Source of the DNA: Peltaster fructicola
Taxonomy: Eukaryota > Ascomycota > Dothideomycetes
Direction of reading: 5' to 3'
DNA length: 64,000 nucleotides
Assembly: GCA_001592805.2 (NCBI GenBank)
Contig: CP051143.1
Coordinates: forward strand, 1,364,001-1,428,000
This document shows positions 45,056 to 56,841 of the stretch, in pieces (positions within the stretch are counted from its first letter, which is position 1; the number at the start of each line of letters is the position of its first letter). The notes under the pieces were generated by a model. It did not search any database, was not told the DNA's origin, and saw only the letters and a program-made list of their open reading frames with translations. Position numbers and translations under genes: made by a program.

Positions 45056-46204
45056 ATGGCTACGCAGGCAGCACAAGGCAAACAGCTGCTTGCGGAGTCA
45101 AAATATGTCGAAGCGATCGAAAAGTTCACTGCAGCCCTCACCACCTCACCGACATCACCAGACTATCTCATTCAGCGATCGACCGCCCATCAGCGGAACA
45201 AACAATTCTCAGAGGCACTCTCGGACGCAGAGGCCGCCCTCCTGCACGCCCACACTCGTGCTAAGCGAGAGCTGATCGTGCAGGCGCAGCTTCGAAGAGG
45301 CATAGCCCTGTACATGCTTGAGCGATATGGCGACGCGAAATTCGCGCTCGAGCTGGTCAAGAGCAAGGACAAAGACGAGAAGTCTGTGGCTTTGTGGCTG
45401 AATAAGGCCGAGAGCAAGATGAGCAGTCTGGGAGCCGATGACGAGAAGAGCAAGGTCACCATCAAAGAGATGCCAGATCCCAGTGTGATAGCTGCAGTGC
45501 AAGCAGCTGACAAAGAGAGTGTCAGTAGTAAGAAATCTGCGCCTCCCTCAGCCAGCGAGCCTCCGAAGGCCACACCTATGGAGAAGATCCGTCATGAGTG
45601 GTATCAGAACAACAACAGCGTCTTCTTCACTCTTCTAGCTCGAGGTGCTCCTCAGGACAACACCACTGTCGACATCACAGAACATGCTCTCAGCATTTCG
45701 TTCCCTTCAGCCACTGGTTCTACGTTTGACTTCACCATCGATCCACTATACGCCCCAGTCGATCCCACAAAGAGCACCTTTCGTGTTCTAGCTTCGAAGC
45801 TTGAAGTCACCCTGATCAAAGCTACGCCTGGTCAGAAATGGAGCGCTCTAGAAGGCAGTGAGCCGATCGCTGATCAGCCCACTGAGGATAAACCGGCGAT
45901 ACCACAAGCTGTCTTGACTGCCAAAGCTCCTGCATATCCAACGTCTTCTAAAACGGGCCCCAAGAACTGGGACAAGCTTGCTGGTGATGAGCTGGGCAAC
46001 GATGAAGATGGTGATGGAGACGACGCTTCGAAATTCTTCAAGCAGCTCTACAAAGGCGCTTCACCAGAGACGCAGCGAGCTATGATGAAGAGCTATACGG
46101 AGAGCAATGGCACAGCACTGAGCACTGACTGGAACGATGTCGGTAAGCGTAGAATTGAGACTATACCGCCAGATGGTATGGAGGCCAAGAACTGGGAGAA
46201 GTGA
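45056..46204 (+). CDS. SGT1: SGT1 co-chaperone (TPR-CS-SGS)
   Basis: Intronless, 382 residues. TPR repeats occupy ~1-115 (AAQGKQLLAESKYVEAIEKF). The CS domain is at ~180-265 (IRHEWYQNNNSVFFTLLARG, then STFRVLASKLEVTLIK). The SGS domain ends the protein (NWDKLAGDEL, then FFKQLYKGASPETQRAMMKSY and a final MEAKNWEK). SGT1 links Hsp90 to Skp1 for SCF and kinetochore (CBF3) assembly, and to receptor stability. The ATG at 45056 is the first in frame. An F-box protein and the Lys-rich ubiquitin ligases elsewhere in this window belong to the same broad pathway, but no direct link is shown. Confidence 0.93.
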   Translation: MATQAAQGKQLLAESKYVEAIEKFTAALTTSPTSPDYLIQRSTAHQRNKQFSEALSDAEAALLHAHTRAKRELIVQAQLRRGIALYMLERYGDAKFALELVKSKDKDEKSVALWLNKAESKMSSLGADDEKSKVTIKEMPDPSVIAAVQAADKESVSSKKSAPPSASEPPKATPMEKIRHEWYQNNNSVFFTLLARGAPQDNTTVDITEHALSISFPSATGSTFDFTIDPLYAPVDPTKSTFRVLASKLEVTLIKATPGQKWSALEGSEPIADQPTEDKPAIPQAVLTAKAPAYPTSSKTGPKNWDKLAGDELGNDEDGDGDDASKFFKQLYKGASPETQRAMMKSYTESNGTALSTDWNDVGKRRIETIPPDGMEAKNWEK

Positions 46205-47331
46205 GCGAGCAGTCAACAACGACGAAACAACAAACATGTCTACACGACTTCACGACTTGGAGCTATCAGCCATGCACGAACGATTGCTCAAGACACACCA
46301 ATCAAGGATGTCATTACCTGCCATCAACCGTACGAGCTTCCCATACGATAAGGCTTGAGTATGCCTATGCCCGGGCTGGCCGTCTCAATGATCCGTCCTG
46401 CTAGACATAGCGCAAGGCTCAGTTCCGCAAGCACGTCTCCTGTGCGTAGCCAAATGCCACTCCCCGACACCAAAGGCACATCGAAGAGCGCATGCAAAGC
46501 TTTGATATCACCAGCTTGACATTCACAGTTTCTACGATGCCACAGCGACCACCATCGGTGGAGCAAGCAGCTTATCATGGTTTGTCAATGTGTAAAGCTC
46601 ACTCTAATATTGCTTGTAAGCAAATGAAGCTGAAGTAAGTCTCGTTTTTGGCAGACCTTATGAGCACCATGGCTGCCACTATCGTTGAATCGTTCAGTCG
46701 CTTGTGTAATCCCATCTGTCCTGTGTCTCCTATAAGTATCTGCATTATATACACTCTTCTTCATCCCGTACACTCTCCTTTATCCCGTTCTAAAAAGCGC
46801 TTCAGTTCCAGCCAAGTCATCCTCGCAATAGGACAATACTGCAAGTCGTATGAGTAGGGCAAGGTGAGGCTTCTAAATACAAGACTGATTAGCATTGTCT
46901 GAAAGCTCAAGATGCAAATGAGGCTTATGACTCTGCTCGTGAGCAGCATCGCCGACGGCACCATTGATGCTTGCCCAATAGCAGATGCCGGCGAATCCAC
47001 CACCCGAAATATCCGTCCTGTCCTTGGTCAACAATCAATCGGAGTCGGTTGAGCGATTTCCAGCAACCAGAACTACTTCTTAGACGCCATTCGAGCGTCG
47101 ATGTTCGGACATCATGTTACTGGACTGATGATACAGAACTACCAGTGAGGTGGCAAGCACGTAGACTAATGGCGTAACACGACGCATCAACAGTACTGGA
47201 GGGTCACGATATCAGAGACAACGGTGGTGGTGCGAGGCTGAAGGAGAAACCTGCATGGGTGATGTCAATGCAGCGACTGATCAGGCTGGGACACTGCATT
47301 CGTATCTTGTATATCATTATATTTCTTGCAC
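46205..47331. other. 1.1-kb convergent intergenic stretch with unexplained minus-strand open frames
   Basis: This lies between the 3' ends of SGT1 and the C2H2 regulator. On the minus strand short open stretches look protein-like: one near 46,884-47,020 reading SGGGFAGICYWASINGAV, and one at 46324-46578 reading VPLVSGSGIWLRTGDVLAEL. A possible signal-peptide-like start (MRRVTPLVYVLATSLVVL) lies near 47,180. I could not join them with credible introns, so no gene is called. Confidence 0.45.
46751..46788 (+). repeat. 19-bp tandem duplication
   Basis: Two adjacent 19-bp units (ACACTCTTCTTCATCCCGT and a copy with two C/T changes) at 46751-46769 and 46770-46788. Confidence 0.8.
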
Positions 47332-50031
47332 TCAAGTCGTCCTTGATGCCTTTCTCAAACCAGTCATCATGTTTGTAAGATTGTCCACAAGTGGTGGACT
47401 GTGAGCTTGTGCATGATTCTGTCGCATGACGTCCACGATCGCTGCTACAACATCATCCGGACTGCTGACGACTGCTGAGACATGAGGCTGTTCCATGGAA
47501 GAGATTGAGTGGATTGCGGCATTTCCTTTGCCATTCATGATCCATCGCTGTACACCGTGCTCATCAGCACCATCTAGCCAAGCCGTCACTGGCTGGACAT
47601 TATTGTTGACTGATCCTGTTGCGCGTAGGATGATGCCATATGCCCAGAAGGCAAGCGATGCTTGGTAGACTGCGATGGCGGCAAAGTCGCAGATCAACCC
47701 TGGTTGGAGCTCGCGCGCTGCTCTGATAACTTGACCAGCATGCCACAACGCTTGACGAGCTGTACTTGTCTTTGTCCATGAGACTAGAGATGGATATACC
47801 CTGCGAGCCTCTTCTTCACCTTCCACGCCAGCGAAGAGGTGCACATCTTCTAGTGAGAGATGCAGATGCATGAGCAGCAACTCAACTATAAGCGTGACCT
47901 TGGCATCTTCGACTGAGCTGACCCGGAAGCATTGAAGTAGTTTTGTCAGCTCAGAATGTCTCGATGTCATCAGCAAGTTTTGATTGCACCATTGGCTAGT
48001 ACGTTCTTTCATGGAGGATTCAAGCTGTCGGTACTCCCAGATCATGCGCCACGCAGCACCGAGTGTGGCCATACTGGCCTGTCGCCGATCCATGAGGATG
48101 TTGTGCGAGGCAAGCAGGTCGAGATCTTGCACGCAATCAACAAGTGACGGTTGCCGCTCGTGTCGTGGCGAAGAGCTGCGCATGTACCTAGCCTTCCACA
48201 GCTCTGCCGAAGCTGCGTGCCACAGCTCCTCACTTTCCGGAAGTGGTAGGTAGAGCTCAGCATACGAGATGAGTGGACTTGACAATAGTGACGCAGAGGC
48301 CTCCAGATCGTGTCTGAACAAATGTAGTGCAAAGCGCTTTCGCGACTCTTGCTTGACCCACCGTCGCCATTTGGTGTCTAGGAGTTCGCCACGATCATCT
48401 GGAAGAGGCACAATGTGATCGTATGTGCCGCGTCTGAAGATGCCGCTGCGTCTCGCCATAGTGACAAGGACTTGCTGAAAGCCTTCTGCAAGCTCCATCT
48501 TGCGACTGTCGCCACTCCACATGCCAATCTTGAGTTGTAGGAGGGATGCCTGCATGATCTCAAGGTCTCGCATCAATGTGTTGTCCTCTTCGACCTGTAC
48601 CTGCACGGCAGTCCTGATCGCCTCTTGTATAGCATAGCCGACCTTCCTTATTGCAGCATCAGGTGTGAGCACAGCGCCAGCTGCAATGATCGCTGCTAGA
48701 ACTTCTGGTCGAGTCTGTCTGGCAAGGAGTGTTGGTGCATGTATCCAGTGCTTCGCGTGAGAGCCTGGCGCGGTCAAAGAGAACTGGAAGAGACTGTCGA
48801 GAAGGCTGACAGATGGGAAGCATGCAACAGAACGAGGGATATTGTTGGGTTTGCAAGTGCTGAGGATCATAGCTAGTATCTTGTCTCTCGAGACTTGTAG
48901 GATGGGCTCACAAGTGACCCTGCGATCGATGTCCAGGCTCGTGGGCGTGGGTAAGGACAGATTGGCCTGCTCAGCAGACCCAGAGTCCTTTGACAGAGGT
49001 CGGAACCGCCAGACGGAATGCCTGGGTAGGAACGATGTGTCCAGTGGTGGTACTGGTGCTGAAGTGAAGCTTGGCGCCGCAATCTCGGAACCGGCAGCTG
49101 TGAAGCCAATGCTGGGTGTGCGCAGATCGAAAGGATTTGTATTGTTGTATGTGTCGAGGAAGCTGAGATCCATATCGTTGAGCTCCATGTTGGCATCAAC
49201 ACCGAAATCAAAGAGTTCTCTCGGCGTCCACGGACCTGCTTGGTACTCGTTCCGCATCTGAAAGTCGTTCGGGCCGGTCATCTTGTCTCGTAGATAGTCG
49301 AACATCGTTGGATCCGTCGATTGTTGGCGCTGAGGCTCCTGCATCATCATAGGCATTGGTGGCAGTGTACTCTCGATCAGCATGTTCTGTATCGATGCCA
49401 CTGGCGCAACAGGTGGACGCATACTCTGCAGCGGTGTCATGTGCGTTGTCGGTTGAGGCGGCTGCATTACTGGCAACTGATCGAATATCTGACTCTCTCG
49501 ATGGTAGCCATCGTCATAGGCCTGTGCTGACTGTTGTGGCGGAGCTTCCACGGTGGGCGAAAGGGTGGAACTGAAGTTGCAACGGATGTTCTTCTTCGTG
49601 CATCTCTTGCAGGGTTTTTCTTCTTCGCATTTGAGATGGAGCCCAGCACAGGCCTCACAAGCTTGAGATACTCTGCTATGCTGTACGGTAGCTATCTTGC
49701 TCTGCGAAGGATCCTTCGAGTGTCCAAGAGTGTGTCGCTTCAGTAGATCCGCTCGAGCGAAGGCCTTGGTGCATACTTGACACTTGTAGGGCTTCTCCTG
49801 CGTGTGCATGCGAACGTGTCGACTAAGGTGATCCAAACGTGAATACGACTTGGAGCATTTCCCACACGTATAGAGCCGGAGACTCGAGGAGGCCGTGCTG
49901 GACTTGTCATTATTCCCATTGTCAACGTCTGATCTCGCTCGTTTCTGAGCAGGACCTTCGTTGTCGACGGTGTCCAGTTGAGCAACGCCATTATTAAGTG
50001 CTTGCTCAGCGTTCTGTGAGTCTGCCGCCAT
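47332..50031 (-). CDS. Transcription factor with two C2H2 fingers and a Zn2Cys6 cluster
   Basis: Intronless, 899 residues from ATG 50031; an in-frame ATG at 50115 would add 28. Two C2H2 fingers (~54-76 [23 protein letters not shown] and ~84-104 [19 protein letters not shown]) are followed closely by a Zn2Cys6 cluster (C125-C151: CEAC, HLKC, PCKRC, IRC). A Gln/Pro-rich linker and a long fungal-specific regulator domain (~410-880) with [21 protein letters not shown] follow. This architecture is a known filamentous-fungal class; some relatives control carbon or stress responses. The targets are unknown. Confidence 0.87.
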   Translation of the reverse strand: MAADSQNAEQALNNGVAQLDTVDNEGPAQKRARSDVDNGNNDKSSTASSSLRLYTCGKCSKSYSRLDHLSRHVRMHTQEKPYKCQVCTKAFARADLLKRHTLGHSKDPSQSKIATVQHSRVSQACEACAGLHLKCEEEKPCKRCTKKNIRCNFSSTLSPTVEAPPQQSAQAYDDGYHRESQIFDQLPVMQPPQPTTHMTPLQSMRPPVAPVASIQNMLIESTLPPMPMMMQEPQRQQSTDPTMFDYLRDKMTGPNDFQMRNEYQAGPWTPRELFDFGVDANMELNDMDLSFLDTYNNTNPFDLRTPSIGFTAAGSEIAAPSFTSAPVPPLDTSFLPRHSVWRFRPLSKDSGSAEQANLSLPTPTSLDIDRRVTCEPILQVSRDKILAMILSTCKPNNIPRSVACFPSVSLLDSLFQFSLTAPGSHAKHWIHAPTLLARQTRPEVLAAIIAAGAVLTPDAAIRKVGYAIQEAIRTAVQVQVEEDNTLMRDLEIMQASLLQLKIGMWSGDSRKMELAEGFQQVLVTMARRSGIFRRGTYDHIVPLPDDRGELLDTKWRRWVKQESRKRFALHLFRHDLEASASLLSSPLISYAELYLPLPESEELWHAASAELWKARYMRSSSPRHERQPSLVDCVQDLDLLASHNILMDRRQASMATLGAAWRMIWEYRQLESSMKERTSQWCNQNLLMTSRHSELTKLLQCFRVSSVEDAKVTLIVELLLMHLHLSLEDVHLFAGVEGEEEARRVYPSLVSWTKTSTARQALWHAGQVIRAARELQPGLICDFAAIAVYQASLAFWAYGIILRATGSVNNNVQPVTAWLDGADEHGVQRWIMNGKGNAAIHSISSMEQPHVSAVVSSPDDVVAAIVDVMRQNHAQAHSPPLVDNLTNMMTGLRKASRTT

Positions 50032-50721
50032 ATTGTGTAGGGATGTGGAGGAAAGGAGCTGGAGTTGAGGTGGAGGAAGGACCCTGAACCCGACGAGAAT
50101 ATGTACATCGTTCATCGGTGGGTTATGCTTCTCCGCAAACTGCACCTGATCTGCATAGCTCGTATATAGCGTGGTCTTCTAGAGCTCTTCTAAAACCATA
50201 ACCGAGTGTCCGTATGTGCTCATGTCCAGTAGCCACAGGACGTCAATGAGGTCTGGCAGATTGTTGCTACTAGAATGGGGGATTCAGGCTCGAGCAGACG
50301 AGGTTCCTCGTGGAGTAGATACATCGTGATGGCATTTGCTCGAATACGAGTGGCGTTGCTTGGCAAGGTCCGATTGCGAAAGTCTGACACGTTATCTGAG
50401 CGGTGGCACCCGTGGCTCGTAGCGGCAGCAGTGGTGCGTCGAACCCAGAGCGCATACAGCCCGACTGCTGGCATTAGCAGTGTTGATGGACGCGAGAGCA
50501 AAAAACGCATGGATGCATGGACGCATGGACGCATAGACGCAAGCACGAAAGTAAGTCTCGATGGTCTGAACTCTATCAGGAGAAGAGACTTGTTCATGAT
50601 TCTGTCATTCCATCTTGTGTTTCTTACTTCATATAATACATGCTCTTCGGCATGGCTTGTCGTAGGTGTCGACATGCTAATCCTTACAGCTCTCAGACGA
50701 GATGCTGCTGTTCTTCATCAC
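50032..50721. other. Intergenic, C2H2 regulator promoter and DJ-1 gene 3' flank
   Basis: 690 bp. It holds a short tandem repeat at 50506-50545. The frames on both strands here look like noise. Confidence 0.55.
50506..50545 (+). repeat. 8-bp tandem repeat (about five units)
   Basis: Five successive 8-mers: CGCATGGA, TGCATGGA, CGCATGGA, CGCATAGA and CGCAAGCA. Confidence 0.85.
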
Positions 50722-51716
50722 TTAGACATCAGTGCCGTCAACGACGACACCTTTATTCCACTTATAACACATGTGCCTGGCCACCTCTTCAGCAGCATCA
50801 TCAGACACCAATGCACCCACCATGTACAAAGCTCCGTCAATTCCAGACGTAATGCCACTCGTGGTCAAGACACGCAGACCACCGAGACGCAGGTTGGCGC
50901 GCTTCAACACGCTCTCGCGTCGGTTGTTGCTCATCTTCAAGCTCATGCTGCCCTTGCGAGCACTTGACAGCCTGCGTCCGTTTGTACCATTTGGCTTCTC
51001 CTCGATGGGAGAGATGGCTCCAGCACTGCTCTTGCGACGTTTGTACTCCTTCTTGGTCAAGATGTAGGGGTTCTCGTCTTCGTTCTCGCCCAGATCGAAG
51101 CGAAGGTTGTTGACGACGTAGCGAGCGTCAATGACGTCGCAGCGATCGGACATGTCGCGGACAGCGGCATTGGAGCAGACAATCTCCAGCTTGGCCATAT
51201 AGTCTGGGTGTGTGGTGGCAGACAGACCTGAGAGGATGCCTGTCTCGGCGAGGAAGAGTGAGCCGGAGCAGACGGACATGAGAGTGCGCTCGCGATTTGG
51301 ACTCTTCTTCTGCAGCTCGGCGAAGGCCTTGATCAGCTGCAGTGGCTGGCCCTGGACTTCAACACGTCCTGGGACCTTCCACCAGGGATGACGAGTACAT
51401 CGACCTCAGAAAGGCGAGACATAGCCTCTTCATGGGTCATGTGGCAGCGCAAGCCAGCTCCATTCTCTGCTTGGACGAACTCGCTTGGGCCGCAGAAGAT
51501 GGTACGGAATGCTTTGGTGGCTGCTCGTGTCAGCTATGTCTCTTTTAACAACAACGAAGCAAGCTCACATTGGTCCTGTTTCTCGTGCTGAGCGATGGAA
51601 AAGACCTCCAATGGGCCCATGACGTCCATGCCGTCGACACCTTCGTGTAGGCTGATGAGCACGCGGATGGGTTCAAAAGGACCACTCTCGCCTGCTTCAT
51701 CAGCGATTGCACTCAT
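50722..51716 (-). CDS. DJ-1/PfpI family protein, one frame break
   Basis: Exon 1 is 51716-51569; a 48-nt intron (51521-51568, GTGAGC...GCTGAC...GCAG) is followed by exon 2, 51520-50722. A single-base frame break lies near 51,375-51,385. The ~315-residue product shows VLISLHEGVDGMDVMGPLEVF at the start, FRTIFCGPSEFV, DVLVIPGG, and the nucleophile elbow LMSVCSGSLFLAETG. An Arg/Ser-rich insert (ARKGSMSLKMSNNRRES) precedes TSGITSGIDGALYMV. The family includes glyoxalase-like chaperones, amidases and AraC-type regulator halves; the activity here is open. The break is at GGTGGAAGG on the gene strand: one more A gives PGGKVPGRVEVQG and an unbroken protein. Confidence 0.82.
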
Positions 51717-52744
51717 TTTGCCGGTATGGTAAGTGTTGTGTGTGATTTCTGGTTGTTGTGTAAGTCAATGTAGACCTTGAAGGAAGAGAAAGGTCGAGGA
51801 CTGAGCAAGGATGTTATGCTGACACTGGCTCGGGTCAGGCAAGGAAGGAGGGGTGTGCTACTTTGTGACCCTTTGGTAAGATCACGAGCTGTACAGCCCT
51901 CTGGCATTCATGAAGCTCCGGCAAATGAGCTCACGCGAGCATTGCTGCTCGATGCCGCTTTGAGAAGCACGCTAACCCCCGCATATCTGGGGTAGTTCAT
52001 CAGCCTGCATATACGCAGAGGTGAGCATTACTGCGTAGTGATGTAGTAGCAGACATGCGGTGTTGCTTTCCATTATCATGGCAGCAGAGATTTTGGTGTC
52101 CAGAGCGTGTCTGGCATTGGTCCCACCGTTGATGCTCACAGTTGAGAGAGACTCTTTTAAGAGCCTCTTCATGCTGAAGCCTGCGGCTAAAGTCACGCGG
52201 CCTAGGCGATCTCTGCCACAGTAGCGTACTAACGACCTGTCTTAGGTCTCAGTGAGCTCTGCCTGAAGAAGCCAAGCCATCTGTAGAGGAGAGTGCCGCG
52301 CAAGCAGGTCACGCACGACCTAGCATCATCAAATGATGCAGTAATGCAGACATGAAGCCATGACGAGCAGGGATCTTGCTGACAGGCAGCCCAGTCGAGC
52401 CGATGACCACCAAAGCTAAGTGTGCTGGTGAAGATATGTGCTCGGACTTTGCTATCGTGCTCAAGGACCGTCACGCCAATGCTAAGCAATCTGTCCTGAC
52501 CGTGACAGGCACATCATGACTCGGAGGTGCTTCTTAGTCGATTTTTGATGATATGACCTGTGGTATACATGAGGTTACAAACTGTAATGTCTAGGCTTGG
52601 GCAGTGTTGCCATGTGAGAACCTGCGGCAAAGATACATGTATGCCTCAGGCATCCACATCATCCACCAACTTTCGCTGGTCATTCTTCAAGACTGCCAAT
52701 ACATCACATCATTGATCGATGTGCTGCGTCCCAACAATGGCGTG
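51717..52744. other. 1.0-kb divergent promoter region
   Basis: Between the DJ-1 gene (minus) and a zinc-cluster regulator (plus). No supported gene; short frames only. Confidence 0.55.
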
Positions 52745-54404
52745 ATGAGTCACTCACCAGGCAATGGTAGTTCTCGACGAAGAAGAAAAGCTCACACAAA
52801 CTCTCATTCCGGCTGCCTGACATGCAAGTGAGTGTCTTTCTCGAAATCGCGCTGCTTTGTGAGTCTGCGCTGATTGTAGCAGACAACGACGAGTCAAATG
52901 CGATGAAAGGAGACCTATCTGTCGTCGATGTCAGACAGCTCACAAAGAGTGTCGACAGGACCCAAAACTTGTGCAAGAATCATGGACAGACGGGCAATTG
53001 ACCTTTCCCGTTCGCACTCAGACTGCAACACCAGACCCCAAAGATTACGAGCAGATATGTCTGACACACTTCGAATCTGTAACGCTTCCAGCCTTCAGTT
53101 ACTGCGAGCCAAGTTCGATATGGGGATATATACAGCAAGAGCTGCGGCATAGCAGTAGCATCCGTTCTATGGCTATTGCTCTTGGCCATGAGCATCGCTT
53201 AGCCACCAGTCCTACAGCATCAGTCACACCTGAGACATCAGCGTTATACATTCGAGCTATTCAGTCGTTGCGTCAGACGATTGAGACCGCCGAGACTGAG
53301 AGGGCTCCGGATTCGATATTCAACATTGTCTTCCATTGCTTACTCCTGGTGATCTTGCAATGCTTCCGGAAGTCCTTCGACGAACTGAATATACATCTTC
53401 AGCATGGACTGCGTATAGCAGCACAAGCGGCTGCTGATTGCAGTGCTGCCACAGTGCTGAAGCTGAGAGATGCACATCGCTTGCTCAAGCAATACTCAAT
53501 TGCGGTTGCACTGTTCAATCCTCTCCTACCACAGTCGGCTGTCGCTAGTGGTATAGCCACGGCAACTGCCAATCAAGCATTGAGTCACCCGGAAGATCTT
53601 AAAGAAGCTCTTAGCCTCAACACGATCTCTGACGAACAGGCTCTTGTAGATGAAGAGCAGAACTTGCTACTCGACCTCATTAGCACGACCATTACGCATA
53701 CAAGACCGGAATTGAATGGTCCTGATGGAGAACTGATCTTCGTGCAGCCGCTGGAGATGAGTGTTAAAGTAGCTACCACTGTCAGCTCGTTTCGTGCACG
53801 ACATCTAGCCTTTGGACTTGCACTCCAGCGTGCAAGAGAGAAAGTCAGGATGCAACACATCGAAGTACTTGAAGCGAGATGCATGCTACTGGGCATATAC
53901 CTTCGATGCAGGTGGAGTGGCTATGCATGCAACTACGACATCGAAGCTGAGACATTCCGCCAAATCGTTGACAAGCTCGGAAGTCTACTCGAGCGACAAC
54001 AAGCGATGACGGTGGACAGGGATGCTGCCTTCACAGTCGGTCTAGGCACTGTTGCGCCGCTCTTCTACACTGCTATTATGTGCCGAAATCCTAGCACCCG
54101 TTGGAAGGCTGTGAGTCTCCTCGCAAGCTGTCCTCAGCAAGAAGGCCCTTGGAACACGAAGCTCGCAGAAGTCATCTGCAGAACCATCATCGCTTGCGAA
54201 GAGCAAAAGGCACAAGACGAATGCCCTGGCTATGCTTTGACGGGCTATATACCTGAACATTGCAGGGTAGCATATTACTACTACTACCGTGCGATGGAGC
54301 GCAATGAGGCAGAAACCCTCAGAGTCTTTCGAAGACGAAGATCTAGTCCCGACGTTTTCACACACGAAGATTTGAGTCTGAATCACTCATACTCGGCAGA
54401 CTGA
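52745..54404 (+). CDS. Zn2Cys6 fungal transcription factor
   Basis: Exons 52745-52827 and 52883-54404 with a 55-nt intron (GTGAGT...GCTGAT...AGCAG) that cuts the zinc cluster after its second cysteine; 534 residues. An RRRRKAH basic stretch is followed by the cluster (C24, C27, C34, C41, C44, C51: GCLTCKQRRVKCDERRPICRRC in outline). A long helical region typical of small filamentous-fungal regulators follows, with ALYIRAIQSLRQTIE near 155. An ATG further upstream (52637) is in frame but gives a non-family leader. Downstream lie the secreted peptidase (convergent) and the esterase; co-regulation is possible but unproven. Confidence 0.85.
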
Positions 54405-54516
54405 TGTTTGAGAGTATCTGTATCTCGTGCGACAGAGAGGCAGCTGCTCACGTTCCAGATGCTCATATCACCTGTCATTATAAAACGACCTTTTCTTGTA
54501 CTGACTTTCCAAACGC

Positions 54517-56207
54517 TCAGAAGTAAGTTGCGTTAGGAGTCGTGATAAACTGTGCATTGTCATAGTTGATAGTGATCGTCTTCGCACCAGCGGCACGACG
54601 CTGTCGGAAGAGTGTGTAATTGCCTGCAAGCTCTTGCTTTGAGTACTGAGACAGACTTAAGACAGCATCGCCAATAGCGAGATACTGCATCCTCAGTCGG
54701 TCGTAATCGAGAGCGTCAGATCCGAAGCTGGGAGCCCAGAGACTCCATGGACCAGAGATAAGTGCCATCGATGGAACGAGCGCATTGGTATAATACGTTC
54801 CGAGACCTCCCATGCTTGGGTATGTAGGTACCATATCGGCTGGATTCGCTGGTGGAAAGCCAGGTGAAACGATAGTGTTATCCAGACCACGTTCCTTCAC
54901 GATATTGACGACGTGATCAATGGCTGGCTGAACCTCGCCCACTGACCACAGGATCGCCTCAGGCTTGCCTGTGTACTCTAGCACATTCCCTGGAGTACCG
55001 TTGGTTGCGGGATAGGTTTCAATCTCACGAGTGCCCAGATGCTCGATCGCAATCACAAAGCTGACAGTACCGTTATCGTATGTTGCATCGATAGACTTGG
55101 CCAACAGCTTATCGGAATCTAGCTGGTAGGCGAGATGGCTCGCTTCGAAAGCGAATTCGATCGTCTTGGCTCGAGCTGACATTGGCAAGGATGCAAAGTA
55201 CTTTGCAAGTATAAGTAGTGCTGCGGGCCCATTCTCCTGGACATACGTGACGCCATCGGTGTGCGTCGCTAGGACGATTGTCTCATCAGACATGCCGGGC
55301 AATGTAGCGTGAACTCTCGGTACTCTGACTGTACCGCTCTTTGCATCGATAGAGATTGAGGCTGTAGCGTTTCTGCTTGCCGCTTGACGCAGAGTCTCAT
55401 ACTGCTCAGCGCCGGTGAAGACTCCTGGGACCAGCCAATGGGTACCGGAATGTCCTGAGTAATAGCCTTCGAGCTGCTTTCGAGAGACGTTAAAAGCCGA
55501 TATGTATCCTGCAGCTCCACCCAGACTGGCCGCCAACAAATCTGCATGCGGTGGAGTGACGAAGGGTCTAGTGTATAGCGATGAGTGATTGGCATAGTCC
55601 GGTGTGGCGTAGTAAGCGATGCTTGGAAAGAATGACACGGGAAGGCTCAGGTATGCATAGTCACGCATGATAACCTTTCCTGTGAGGTTGTACTGCTTGA
55701 TATCCGCTCCTGGCGCAAGGTATAGCAACGGTCCTGCATTCTTTAGTGAGACTCCCAGTGCAGACATGCCTACTTACCAGAGATGGCGGTGCCATTTGTG
55801 GGAAGGCTGTAGGCGATCGCGGCTGCAACGTCGACTGTCTCGTCGTCAATCTTCAGTTGAGCTGACTTGTACATCGAGTTCTCTGCTGGCTGCCAGTTCG
55901 CCAGCTCGAAATCACTCTTGGTGACGGTTAGGTCAGGTATAGAGGCTAGCTGCTGCTCGATGTAGTTGACGACCTTTAGGTGTTTCGGACTACCTGGCAA
56001 GCGCAGGCCTTCACCACAAATCTCCTCAACGACCGACCTGATCTCAGCGCTCGAAGCGAACTGGTCAGCATCAACTGCTGTCGGCGGGTCTTCACCACTA
56101 TCATCAGAGCCACAGTCCATCTCGTACTGATCTTCCCATGAAGAGTATTGAGGCTGGCATAGCACCTTCGTCAACAAGGTTGCCAGTATGATTGATAGTG
56201 AATGCAT
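54517..56207 (-). CDS. Secreted M28-like peptidase with PA-type insert
   Basis: Exon 1 is 56207-55778; a 44-nt intron (55734-55777, GTAAGT...TCTCACTAA...GCAG) is followed by exon 2, 55733-54517; 548 residues. A signal peptide (MHSLSIILATLLTKVLCQ) is followed by a propeptide-like part with EEICGEGLRLPGSPKHL. A PA-like region is next, then the M28-type core: VLATHTDGVTYVQENGPAALL, FEASHLAYQ and VIAIEHLGTREIE. Several N-x-S/T sites (NHS, NVS, NAT, NGT, NYT) fit secretion. Some metal ligands of true M28 enzymes are visible (His/Asp in THTDG, His in IEHLG), but I cannot confirm a full set. It is expected to act outside the cell. Confidence 0.82.
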
Positions 56208-56270
56208 CGTCGAGATAGTCTTGATTTGAGGTGCTTGAAAAGATTACGGGCAGCTAAGAGCATACCTCAC

Positions 56271-56277
56271 TTATATA
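56271..56277 (-). promoter_or_regulatory. TATA box of the M28-like peptidase gene
   Basis: TATATAA on the gene strand, about 65 bp before the start codon. Confidence 0.55.
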
Positions 56278-56734
56278 TCTGTGCTTTTTGACCCTCCAAA
56301 GGCTGCACATGCAGAGCTCTCAGCATTGGGACGAGCTCCGGATCTGTACCGGATCATTGTGCCACTCATCGTGGGCTAGGTCTTAGCGATGCTCCTGATT
56401 ATCTTGGCGATGTGTTGCTGCTGATACGCTATGCTCGTAAACCTTGGATGTGCGACGTCAGATTCCAGCATTTACGAGCAAGTGGCAGTGGTTGTGTCAG
56501 GTCTATGTTGCGCACCAATGTGATAGACCGTTGTCGCGTAAATAGCGCCGATCACTAGTTCTAGCTCAAATGCCAAAAGTCGCGGCATCGTAAATATGGC
56601 CCAAAGTGGAAGTTAGCGCGTTCGCCATGTTCTCTTCCCTCCATCACACCTGTTGCGCCGCTCGGAATTGGAAAATCGACTGATCTAGTCGTCCTCTCGG
56701 ATAATTGCGAGACTCAAAACCAGGGAAGTACGAT

Positions 56735-56741
56735 TATAAAA
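56735..56741 (+). promoter_or_regulatory. TATA box of the cutinase-family gene
   Basis: TATAAAA about 100 bp before the start codon. Confidence 0.6.
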
Positions 56742-56841
56742 TGTCAAGATGGTGAACCTTTCTTCTACGACTACAAAATCTATCATTCAAAACACCTCCC
56801 TCATCTGCATGCTCTTTGCCTGATCACGACACTGTTTAACA

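Larger units (their letters stand above)
56208..56841. other. Divergent promoter, peptidase / esterase
   Basis: 634 bp between two genes for secreted proteins, with a TATA-like box facing each way. Nothing else is recognised. Confidence 0.6.

Noticed and set aside
23659-46204. UFD4, RBR, F-box and SGT1 as a functional ubiquitin gene cluster
   Set aside because: They are separated by glycolytic, mitochondrial and tRNA genes and lie on both strands; chance proximity is enough.
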